A stretch of DNA of 64,000 nt from the NCBI RefSeq assembly GCF_900537115.1, contig NZ_UNRG01000001.1:807121-871120 (forward strand), in the 5' to 3' direction. Positions 35,207 to 42,697 of the stretch are shown here, piece after piece. The notes below the pieces were generated by a model. The model worked only from the letters and a program-made list of their open reading frames with translations. It was not told where the DNA came from and searched no databases. The position numbers were made by a program, and so were the translations under genes. Every line of letters begins with the position of its first letter. Within the stretch, counting starts at the first letter, position 1. The DNA comes from Arthrobacter sp. Alg241-R88 (GTDB taxonomy: Bacteria; Actinomycetota; Actinomycetes; Actinomycetales; Micrococcaceae).

Positions 35207-36175
35207 ATGCTGAAAACAGTAGCCGTCATCGTGGTTCCCAACTTCTCCATGTTCGAATTTGGCACTGCCTGCGAAGTGTTTGGCATCGACAGGTCCGGGC
35301 GGGGGAGTGGTGTGCCGGCCTTTGACTTCCGTGTCTGCACACCGGTCCCGGGGGACGTGCCCCTCAAGTCCGGGCTTTCCATGAATGTGAGCCTGGGGCT
35401 GGAGGCCACCGCCGATGCGGACCTGGTGATTATGGCTCCGTACGGCCGGGACGATGACTTGCCGGAGTCCGCCCTCCAGGCGCTTCGGGCGGCGGATGCA
35501 AGGGGAGCGTGGGTCATGTCCATCTGCTCAGGAGCTTTCGCCCTTGCCCGGGCCGGCCTCCTGGATGACCGCCGCTGCACCACGCACTGGCACTATTCGG
35601 GCCAACTGGCTGCCGAATACCCCCGCGTGCACGTGGACGAAAATGTCCTGTACGTGCAGGACGGGAACATCATCTCCTCCGCCGGCACGGCCGCCGGGAT
35701 AGATGCCTGCCTGCACCTGGTGCGCGTGGAACTGGGAGCGCATGTGGCCGCCGCGATTGCCCGCGACATGGTGGTTCCCCCGCACCGTGACGGCGGCCAG
35801 GCACAGTTCATTGACCGGCCCATGCCCACGTGCGGCTCGGCGCCGATGGAGGAACTCCTTCGCTGGATGGTGGAGCACCTGGACCGTGAACACACTGTGG
35901 GCGAACTGGCTGCCCGCGTGCACATGTCCGCGAGGACTTTCGCACGGAAGTTCCGGTCGGAAACCGGTGCAACGCCGGCGGCCTGGCTCAATTCCCAGCG
36001 GGTGCTTCGCGCCCAGGAACTTCTGGAGTCCACCGACCTGAACATTGACGAGATCGCGCGCGAGTCCGGATTTGGGCAGCCGGTGCTGCTGCGGCACCAT
36101 TTTGCGAAAGTCCTGGACACCAGCCCGCAGTCCTACCGGCGAGCCTTCCGCGGACAGCTGGCAGAGGTTGGTTAG
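35207..36175 (+). CDS. GlxA family transcriptional regulator (DJ-1/PfpI plus AraC domains)
   Basis: This 322-residue regulator has an N-terminal DJ-1/PfpI-like domain (about 1-180; VAVIVVPNFSMFEFGTACEVFG and the nucleophile-elbow segment MSICSGAFALARAGLL). A C-terminal AraC helix-turn-helix pair follows (about 220-315; TVGELAARVHMSARTFARKF and NIDEIARESGFGQPVLLRHHFAKVL). The ATG at 35207 has GGAAG only 1-2 nt upstream and a GATAAT box 20 nt upstream, so the leader is short. The effector and targets are unknown. Confidence 0.88.
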   Translation: MLKTVAVIVVPNFSMFEFGTACEVFGIDRSGRGSGVPAFDFRVCTPVPGDVPLKSGLSMNVSLGLEATADADLVIMAPYGRDDDLPESALQALRAADARGAWVMSICSGAFALARAGLLDDRRCTTHWHYSGQLAAEYPRVHVDENVLYVQDGNIISSAGTAAGIDACLHLVRVELGAHVAAAIARDMVVPPHRDGGQAQFIDRPMPTCGSAPMEELLRWMVEHLDREHTVGELAARVHMSARTFARKFRSETGATPAAWLNSQRVLRAQELLESTDLNIDEIARESGFGQPVLLRHHFAKVLDTSPQSYRRAFRGQLAEVG

Positions 36176-36184
36176 CTCCGGGCT

Positions 36185-36505
36185 TTACGTATCCGGCCGC
36201 TGTGCCGCGCGTGACTCCTCAGCGGCTGCCCGCGTGGTGTCCACCAGCACCCGCCAGGGACCGGTGACTGCCTGCTCCGGCAGGGCTGCCCGGTGCTGGC
36301 CCGCACGGATGGAGTAGATGAACCGATCCGGCTGGGACCCTGAGTATTCCGCCGCGGCGGCTCGCGGTGTCCTGGGTACGGCGTCCCAAGGGCATGCTTC
36401 GACGATGGGCTGCCATTGATTTCTGGCCTTTTCGGACTCGGCGTTTACCGTCCAAACCCTAGTCATCGCCGCGATGCCGCCGGTGCGCTCCACACTGATC
36501 TTCAT
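36185..36505 (-). CDS. Emfourin-like inhibitor of M4 metalloprotease
   Basis: This protein of about 106 residues begins MKISVERTGGIAAMTRVW and contains DRFIYSIRAG in the C-terminal half. Both resemble emfourin, the small protein inhibitor of protealysin-like M4 proteases. It follows the M4 protease gene on the same strand with 59 nt between, the usual partner arrangement. The ATG at 36505 has AGGAA 7 nt upstream. There is no signal peptide, matching a cytosolic protease. Assignment combines sequence resemblance and context. Confidence 0.75.
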   Translation of the reverse strand: MKISVERTGGIAAMTRVWTVNAESEKARNQWQPIVEACPWDAVPRTPRAAAAEYSGSQPDRFIYSIRAGQHRAALPEQAVTGPWRVLVDTTRAAAEESRAAQRPDT

Positions 36506-36564
36506 GGCCTGGTTCCTGGCTGGTTCGAGCCTGGTGGCCCAAAGTACGGCAGCCAGGCGACCCG

Positions 36565-37617
36565 TTAAAGCTTGACCTTCACAGTTTCCCACGCGTTCCG
36601 CACGGCGTCATGCTCTTTTGAGTCAGAACCGAAAAGCTCCGCGGCCGTAGCCGCCGTGGCGCGCGCGAATACGGTGAAGGTCGCGCCGGTGGGCAAATCG
36701 CCGCTGGTGAGCGTCTCGTACCAAATGCGCCCGGGGGAGTCCCAGGCGTTCCCGCCCAGCGTTTCCGCCACCAGGTAGAACGCCCGGTTCGGAATGCCCG
36801 AGTTGATGTGGACACCACCATTGTCGGCGCTGGTTCTCACGTAAGAGTCCATGGAATCCGGCTGGGGATCCTTGCCCAGCACGTCGTCGTCGTACGCGGT
36901 TCCCGGGGCTTTCATGGAGCGCAGGGCGCGCCCCTCCACCTGGGGCGTGAACAGGCCCTCGCCTATGAGCCAACTGGCCTCTGCCGCTGATTGGTTCTTG
37001 ACGTACTGCTCCACGAGGGCACCGAAAACATCCGACATCGACTCATTGATGGCTCCGGCCTGGTTCCGGTAGACCAGCGCGGCCGAGTACTGGGTAACCC
37101 CGTGGGCAAGCTCGTGCCCGATGACGCTGATGGACCTGGTGAACCGCTCGAAGACCTCCCCGTCGCCGTCGCCAAAGACCATCTGCGTCCCGTCCCAAAA
37201 CGCGTTGTCGTAGAGTTTGCCGAAGTGCACCGTGGCGTTCAAAGGCAGCCCCCGGCCGTCGATCGAGTTCCTGCCGAAGACGTCGGCGTAGAGGCGATGC
37301 GTGTGGCCCAGCCCGTCATAGGCCTCATCCGTTGCAGGATCCCCCGTGGCGGACTCGCCCTCCTTTCGCACGAGTTTGCCTGGAAGGACTTCTGAACCGC
37401 CGGCGTCGAAAACCGAGCGGTTTGAGGGTCCTGGTTTGGCCTGGCGCACTCCCGCCGGGACATCGGGGGCTGCTTGCGTGCGGGCCGCGTGGACCGAGCG
37501 GACGTGTCCCAAGGCTTCTTTGGCGGCCCTTGCTGCCGCAGAAAACTCCGGAGCGTCCTGCCTGGCCAGCCGCCTCAACAGGTAGGGCGGAATGATGGAA
37601 CAGAACGGAACGTGCAT
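36565..37617 (-). CDS. M4 family metalloprotease, protealysin-like
   Basis: This thermolysin-fold protease is about 350 residues. The N-terminus HVPFCSIIPPYLL is the short protealysin-type propeptide, with a Cys (C6) and the PP motif (10-11). The zinc site is GHELAHG (H168-H172), with E192 in GAINESMSD. The C-terminal NGGVHINSGIPN provides the transition-state His. There is no signal peptide, so it acts inside the cell or is exported by an unknown route. The ATG at 37617 has GAGGGGG 6 nt upstream. It is co-oriented with its probable inhibitor gene downstream. Confidence 0.9.
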   Translation of the reverse strand: MHVPFCSIIPPYLLRRLARQDAPEFSAAARAAKEALGHVRSVHAARTQAAPDVPAGVRQAKPGPSNRSVFDAGGSEVLPGKLVRKEGESATGDPATDEAYDGLGHTHRLYADVFGRNSIDGRGLPLNATVHFGKLYDNAFWDGTQMVFGDGDGEVFERFTRSISVIGHELAHGVTQYSAALVYRNQAGAINESMSDVFGALVEQYVKNQSAAEASWLIGEGLFTPQVEGRALRSMKAPGTAYDDDVLGKDPQPDSMDSYVRTSADNGGVHINSGIPNRAFYLVAETLGGNAWDSPGRIWYETLTSGDLPTGATFTVFARATAATAAELFGSDSKEHDAVRNAWETVKVKL

Positions 37618-37752
37618 GGCGTACCCCCTCAACTTGGTGACTACAGACTACGAGGGGGCACTGACAAAGCGGCGGAGGCGGCCGTTGTGGCTGCATTTGC
37701 TGCATGATCACCGGGAGCTGCAGCCCTATGGGAAATTGCCCGGGCAATGAAA

Positions 37753-37780
37753 AGCACCCCGGTCAGTGGACCGGGGTGCT
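37753..37780 (-). terminator. Terminator of tRNA-Arg
   Basis: AGCACCCCGGTC (37753-37764) and GACCGGGGTGCT (37769-37780) form a perfect 12-bp stem with a 4-nt loop. On the minus strand a TTTT run follows. The stem core is the same as in the ssrA terminator at 2578-2606. Confidence 0.85.
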
Positions 37781-37788
37781 TCTGGTGA

Positions 37789-37864
37789 TGGTGCCCTCGA
37801 TAGGATTCGAACCTACGACCTTCTGCTCCGGAGGCAGACGCTCTATCCCCTGAGCTACGAGGGC
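37789..37864 (-). tRNA. tRNA-Arg (anticodon CCG)
   Basis: Read on the minus strand, the acceptor GCCCTCG pairs with CGAGGGC, the D arm is GCTC/GAGC, and the anticodon stem TCTGC/GCAGA encloses the loop CTCCGGA with anticodon CCG. The T arm contains GGTTCGAATCC. The body is 73 nt, and CCA is encoded at 37791-37789. It reads CGG arginine codons. A terminator follows directly. Confidence 0.96.
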
Positions 37865-37977
37865 AATCCGGGGAATCCTGCCGTTGCTGGCGGGACGTCC
37901 TAGAGCTTAGCAGTAAGGTGGCCTGCAAGGGAAAATCGCCACTCCCACGCCCACCTGAACGGTAGTGAACGCCCAGG

Positions 37978-39522
37978 TCAGTAGCCCGAAAACGAGTCCA
38001 CGTGAACCCGCCTCGCCCCGGCTTCCTTTGCCGCGCGGCGCAGCGAAGCGACACTCGCAGGTGAGCCCGAGATAAAAACCTCGCGCTCGGCGATGTCGGG
38101 AATCACCGCACTGAGAGCTTCGCCGTCCACCCTGGCAGCATCGGCCGGGAAAGCACTTATATGCGACGGCGGTTGGGAGCCGTCGGCAATCCGGGCCACC
38201 ACACGAGCCCCGGCATCCTTCAGTTCTTCCGCATAGGCAATCTCGTCCGCACTTCTGGCCAGCAGCAGGAGGACCGCGTCGCGATCCCGTAAGCCGCCGG
38301 AGGAGATATGTGAAAGGAAAGGCGTGATGCCGATTCCTGCAGCGATCAGCAGGACCGGCTTGCGGGGGTCGCGGGGGAGGACGAAGTCCCCTCCAACGGC
38401 AGTGGCTGCCAGTTCGTCGCCAGGCTTCAGCGAAAGAAGTACCCTCTTGGCCGCGGACACAGGCTCAGCAGTCCGCACGCCGAACTTAACCAGGCGGTCA
38501 GCCGGGGTGCCCGTCAAACTGAACACCCGGCGTCGTCCTTTTCCGTCCGATTTCGCATGCGGAAGGTCCAGTTCCATGAATTGTCCCGGCACAAAGCGGA
38601 CGGGCCGGGAGGGCTCGAAGGAAAATTCCGTGGTGCTGGGCGTCAGCGGCCTGGTTCCGTTGAATTTCAGCTTCACGCCGCCCCGCTGGCCCACCATAAA
38701 GGCGAGAAGATTGCCCAGCAGCAGCGCGGCCTCAGGAGAATTCGCGAGGAAACCGAAGTTGTAGGGGGCCGCAAACACCACGCCGACCACAGCCGCGAGT
38801 GCCAGTTGCTGCCACCTGCGCGGGGGCAGTGTCAGCGGCTCGGTGAGCATGAACCCCACAAAGAACAGCAGCGGCCGCTGCGCCAGTGACTGCCACAACG
38901 CCATCCCAACGGACATGCCCGACTGAAGGAGTTCCGCCGTGATGATGGCGCAGGCCACGATGAGGAAGATCGAGGCCATCTGGAATTTGCGCGTGCGGTA
39001 CAGGACCAGGAGAACGCCGGGCACCAGCAGCCACAGCATGGCAGGGGTAGCTGCCCACCAGGTGGCAATGTTGAGCCCGGTGAGCCCCACCACGAAGGCT
39101 CCCGCAGCGGCGGGGTTGAAGACGTGGCGGCCGCGCCACGCGAGCGCATACTTTGATGCCGATGCCAGGACGCAGGCCAACGCCACGCCGGCCAGATCCA
39201 TCGGCGCGAACGAAGGCCAGAACAGGAAGTACAACAGCAGGCCGGTGATGAGCGAGGACTCCGAGTGGGGCCGCACGTGGAATATTGCTGCCAAAGCCCT
39301 GTTGGAGGCATAGGTCAGGCCAAGGCACAGCACCAGGTGCGCCAGCATTTCGGGAATGCCAAATGTCAGCCAGCCCAGGGCATCGAGCAAGAGACTGTAA
39401 AGGGCCAGGCCTGCAAGGACCAGGAGGATGAGCCGGTACATGGTGAACCGGCCAAGCATGGTATCCAGCCGTGCAGCCACGGAGGGGGCGGGCCGGGCTT
39501 TCGGTGTTTCCACAGGGCTCAT
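37978..39522 (-). CDS. Membrane flavin oxidoreductase: NqrB/RnfD-like domain fused to ferredoxin-NADP reductase-like domain
   Basis: The 514-residue protein has two parts. Residues 25-275 hold about ten hydrophobic helices with NqrB/RnfD signatures (SSLITGLLLYFLF, GRHVFNPAAAGAFVVG, and FMLTEPLTLPP at about 224-234). Residues 285-514 are a cytosolic FAD/NAD-binding reductase domain (RVFSLTGTP for FAD, LLIAAGIGITPFLS for NAD(P), FISGSP near the end). No 2Fe-2S cysteine cluster is seen. It can move electrons from NAD(P)H into the membrane and on to a flavinylated partner. The ATG overlaps the apbE stop by 4 nt. Confidence 0.8.
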   Translation of the reverse strand: MSPVETPKARPAPSVAARLDTMLGRFTMYRLILLVLAGLALYSLLLDALGWLTFGIPEMLAHLVLCLGLTYASNRALAAIFHVRPHSESSLITGLLLYFLFWPSFAPMDLAGVALACVLASASKYALAWRGRHVFNPAAAGAFVVGLTGLNIATWWAATPAMLWLLVPGVLLVLYRTRKFQMASIFLIVACAIITAELLQSGMSVGMALWQSLAQRPLLFFVGFMLTEPLTLPPRRWQQLALAAVVGVVFAAPYNFGFLANSPEAALLLGNLLAFMVGQRGGVKLKFNGTRPLTPSTTEFSFEPSRPVRFVPGQFMELDLPHAKSDGKGRRRVFSLTGTPADRLVKFGVRTAEPVSAAKRVLLSLKPGDELAATAVGGDFVLPRDPRKPVLLIAAGIGITPFLSHISSGGLRDRDAVLLLLARSADEIAYAEELKDAGARVVARIADGSQPPSHISAFPADAARVDGEALSAVIPDIAEREVFISGSPASVASLRRAAKEAGARRVHVDSFSGY

Positions 39523-40391
39523 GTGAACAGTCTCCCTTCAAACTCCCCGGAGTGGGCCGCGCTCCCGTCGGAGAATACGGTCAGCCAGGAGAAATCGAAC
39601 TCTTGCTCCAATCGGGCGCCTGGGGCGAAGAAAAGCGCAGTAGCCAGGGCGTCGGCCAGCATGGCGCTGTCCGCGAGGGCCCAGGTGGCGACGGCGGTCC
39701 TCACCGGCTGCCCGGTTGTTCCGTCCAGCACATGATGCAGGCCGTCCCCCCAGGCTCGTCGGTTGGACGCCGAGGCACAAAGCGCCCGTCCCGCGAGGGG
39801 AATGACTCCGATGGCCTGGGCCGGATTGTAAGGATGCTCCAAAGCCACCTGGGTGGATCGGGGGCCCCTTGCAAGCAGGTCCCCGCTGCCGTCAATGACG
39901 AAGGAATCAATCCCTTCAGCGCCCAGTTCATCGGCCAGCAGATCCACCAGCAGGCCCTTGCCTGCCGCCCCGATATCCAGGAGCACAGGCGAAGTGGTGG
40001 TGATGGTGGTGCCCGTCCACTCAAGGACCCCGTTCCAGCGGGGTGCCGGCAACGGGGAGCCTGAGGGCGTGAGGGAGTATCCGGCGTCGTACCCCAGCCG
40101 CTCGAGGGAGGCGCCGATCAGCGGGGTCATGGCCCCGTCGGTCAGTCCATAAAGCGCCCTGTACAGCGGGCCAAGCCTCTCGGCCTCCTCCGGAAACCCA
40201 TACCGCCCGGGCTCCCGTGCCATGATGCTGACGCGGGAATCGGATCGGAAACGGGACCAGTCGGCGTCGAACTTTTCCACCCGGCCAAGGAGCCGTTTCC
40301 GCAGTGGCCCGTCAAGCGGAAGAGGCGTGGAGATTTCCCAGTGCGTGCCGATTCCCTCGAACGCAAAGTCCTCCCAGTCCGCGTCCGGCAC
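39519..40391 (-). CDS. apbE: FAD:protein FMN transferase ApbE
   Basis: This 290-residue enzyme attaches FMN to a Thr or Ser of partner proteins using FAD. Family features include FEGIGTHWEIS near the start, LLDIGAAGKGLLVDLLADEL, FVIDGSGDLLARG, and the C-terminal ASASNRRAWGDGLHHVLDGTTGQPV with ADALATALF. It lacks a signal peptide or lipobox, so its site of action is uncertain. The GTG start is 3 nt after the FMN-binding lipoprotein gene, and the end overlaps the membrane reductase gene. Together these form a flavinylation module. Confidence 0.9.
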   Translation of the reverse strand: MPDADWEDFAFEGIGTHWEISTPLPLDGPLRKRLLGRVEKFDADWSRFRSDSRVSIMAREPGRYGFPEEAERLGPLYRALYGLTDGAMTPLIGASLERLGYDAGYSLTPSGSPLPAPRWNGVLEWTGTTITTTSPVLLDIGAAGKGLLVDLLADELGAEGIDSFVIDGSGDLLARGPRSTQVALEHPYNPAQAIGVIPLAGRALCASASNRRAWGDGLHHVLDGTTGQPVRTAVATWALADSAMLADALATALFFAPGARLEQEFDFSWLTVFSDGSAAHSGEFEGRLFT

Positions 40392-40394
40392 CGT

Positions 40395-40868
40395 CTACTG
40401 CGCCTCCGACTTAATCTGCTCCACGGCCTGGTTGAATCCGCCGCTGGTCAGCGAGGAACCGGCGACCTTCGAGACGTTGAGTTCGTCGATGCTCTTGCCC
40501 ACTACCTGATCGGCGATCCCGCCGGCGAACTCACCCTGGAACTTGCGGGTGTTGGGGTTCGAGGGATGCTGGGTGATGTCGACAGCCGTGACCGTACCCC
40601 CTGCGAGGGTAAGTTCAACCCCAACCGTCTCGGTGCCGTTCGGGGAGACGTAATTTCCGTCGGCGCTGTACGTGCCATCTTTGTACGTGGAGCCACTGGT
40701 GGCCAGGGACGAGGCTCCTGCGGAGGGCGCGGCGGCGGACGTTTCCGCACCGTTGCCCGAGGCTGCAGGCGTGCTCTCGGTGGCGGACGGCGCGCAACCG
40801 GCCACCGTTCCGGCGAGGGAAAGGCCGGCGATTCCGGCGAAAACACTTTTACGGACTGACGGTCTCAT
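40395..40868 (-). CDS. FMN-binding domain lipoprotein (probable ApbE substrate)
   Basis: This exported lipoprotein of 157 residues has a signal sequence ending in the lipobox VAGC, with Cys at 25. A Ser/Ala-rich linker to about 60 precedes an FMN_bind domain (YKDGTYSADGNYVSP, VELTLAGGTVTAVDITQHPS). Near the C-terminus SSLTS at 138-142 fits the S/T-x-x-T flavinylation site, so T141 is the likely FMN attachment residue. It is the first gene of the three-gene module with apbE and the membrane reductase. Confidence 0.85.
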   Translation of the reverse strand: MRPSVRKSVFAGIAGLSLAGTVAGCAPSATESTPAASGNGAETSAAAPSAGASSLATSGSTYKDGTYSADGNYVSPNGTETVGVELTLAGGTVTAVDITQHPSNPNTRKFQGEFAGGIADQVVGKSIDELNVSKVAGSSLTSGGFNQAVEQIKSEAQ

Positions 40869-41030
40869 AGGAAGGCTCTCATTTCGGTTAAGTGTTTGGG
40901 ACGGTGCTTACGGTGGTGTCAACGATGAACCCAGCGTATTGGTTCAACTTGTAGCTGGCTTGTGGATTTCCTGTGGAACCGCTGTGGCGCAGGAAACGCT
41001 CCCAATTCTTTTGCTGTCACTGGCCCCCGG

Positions 41031-41042
41031 TAGGCTAGAGGG
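41031..41042 (+). promoter_or_regulatory. Candidate -10 box for leaderless argS
   Basis: TAGGCT (41031-41036) is followed by 6 nt and then the GTG start of argS at 41043. The AGAGGG between is too close to act as a normal ribosome-binding site. A clear -35 box is not seen. Confidence 0.4.
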
Positions 41043-42692
41043 GTGACTCCCGAAGAACTCTCCCTCGCCATATCCGCCTGCCTGAAGGACGCCGTCGACG
41101 CCGGTGAGATTGCCCTTTCGTCATCAGCAGTGCCAGACGAGGTACGCGTGGAGCGGCCCAAGAACCGGGACCACGGCGACTGGGCCACCAACATCGCCCT
41201 GCAGCTTGCCAAGCAGGCCGGCACCAACCCCCGCGAATTTGCCACCGTGCTGAGCGCACGGCTGAAGTCGATCGACGGCGTCTCTGCCGTGGACATCGCG
41301 GGGCCCGGGTTCCTGAACATCACCGTGGATGCAGCAACGGCCGGCGCCCTGGCCAGGGTGATCGTCGAAGCCGGGCACCAGTACGGAACCAACAACGCGC
41401 TCGCCGGCCACACAGTCAACATGGAATTCGTCTCGGCCAACCCCACCGGACCCCTTCACATTGGGCACACCCGGTGGGCCGCCCTGGGCGATTCCATCGC
41501 CCGCGTGCTGCGCGCCTCCGGTGCCGACGTCACCGCTGAGTACTACATCAACGACGCCGGCTCGCAGATGAATGTCTTCGCCAACTCGGTGTACTCCCGG
41601 CTGCACGGCCTGCCCGTTCCTGACGGCGGCTACCCGGGACAGTACATCGCAGACCTGGGCCACGAGGTCCTCACCGAACACCCCGACATCCGCGAACTGA
41701 CCGAAGTTGCTGCCCTCCCGGTCATCCGCGCAGCCGCCTACAAGGCGCAGATGAAGGACATCAAGGCCACCCTCGCGGACTTTGGTGTCGAGTTCGACGT
41801 GTTCTTCTCAGAGCAGGAACTGCACGACGCCGGCGCGATTGAGAGTGCCGTTGCCCGCCTTCGCGAGCAGGGCCACGTGTTCGACGACGGCGGTGCCGTC
41901 TGGCTGCGGACCACCGACTTTGGCGACGACAAGGACCGGGTGATGATCCGCGCCAACGGCGAGCCCACCTACTTCGCAGCGGATGCCGCCTACTACCTCT
42001 CAAAGAAGGACCGCGGCTTCACCGAAAAGATCTACCTGCTCGGCGCCGACCATCACGGCTACATTAACCGGCTCAAGGCCATCGCCGCCTGCGCCGGGGA
42101 TGACCCCGAGGTGAACATCGAGGTGCTGATCGGCCAGCTGGTATCAGTGAACGGCGCCAAGCTGTCCAAGCGCGCAGGCAACATCATCGAGCTGAAGGAC
42201 CTGATCGACTGGCTCGGCAAGGATGCAGTCCGCTACTCCCTGGCCCGGTTCCCGGCAGATTCCCCCCTGACGCTGGACCCGGAGCTGCTGAAGAAGCACA
42301 GCAACGAGAACCCGGTGTTCTACGTGCAGTACGCCCACGCCCGGTCCCGCGGTGCGGCCCGCAACGCCGTCGACGCCGGCGTGGAGCGGTCCGCTTTTGA
42401 CGCCTCCCTTTTGGACCACGCCACGGAGAACGAACTTCTCTCGTACCTGGGCAGCTACCCGTCGATCGTCGCGAAGGCCGCGGAACTGCGGGAACCGCAC
42501 CGGGTGGCACGGCACCTCGAAACCATCGCCGGGGCCTACCACCGCTGGTACGACGCCTGCCGCATCGCCCCCATGGGCGACGAGGCGGTGACCGACGTCA
42601 ACCGCACCCGCCTCTGGCTCAACGACGCCACGAGCCAGGTGCTGGCCAACGGCCTTGACCTGCTCGGCGTTTCCGCGCCGGAACGGATGTGA
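41043..42692 (+). CDS. argS: Arginyl-tRNA synthetase
   Basis: This class I synthetase of 549 residues charges tRNA-Arg. The HIGH motif is at 139-142 (GPLHIGHTRWAALGD). The KMSKS-like motif appears as AKLSKRAGN. The N-terminal Add-1 domain and the C-terminal DALR anticodon-binding region (HLETIAGAYHRWYDACRI) are complete. It is the first gene of a run with lysA, hom, thrC and thrB, overlapping or nearly touching lysA. A tRNA-Arg gene lies about 3 kb upstream but is not linked transcriptionally. Confidence 0.97.
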   Translation: MTPEELSLAISACLKDAVDAGEIALSSSAVPDEVRVERPKNRDHGDWATNIALQLAKQAGTNPREFATVLSARLKSIDGVSAVDIAGPGFLNITVDAATAGALARVIVEAGHQYGTNNALAGHTVNMEFVSANPTGPLHIGHTRWAALGDSIARVLRASGADVTAEYYINDAGSQMNVFANSVYSRLHGLPVPDGGYPGQYIADLGHEVLTEHPDIRELTEVAALPVIRAAAYKAQMKDIKATLADFGVEFDVFFSEQELHDAGAIESAVARLREQGHVFDDGGAVWLRTTDFGDDKDRVMIRANGEPTYFAADAAYYLSKKDRGFTEKIYLLGADHHGYINRLKAIAACAGDDPEVNIEVLIGQLVSVNGAKLSKRAGNIIELKDLIDWLGKDAVRYSLARFPADSPLTLDPELLKKHSNENPVFYVQYAHARSRGAARNAVDAGVERSAFDASLLDHATENELLSYLGSYPSIVAKAAELREPHRVARHLETIAGAYHRWYDACRIAPMGDEAVTDVNRTRLWLNDATSQVLANGLDLLGVSAPERM

Positions 42693-42697
42693 TCGGG

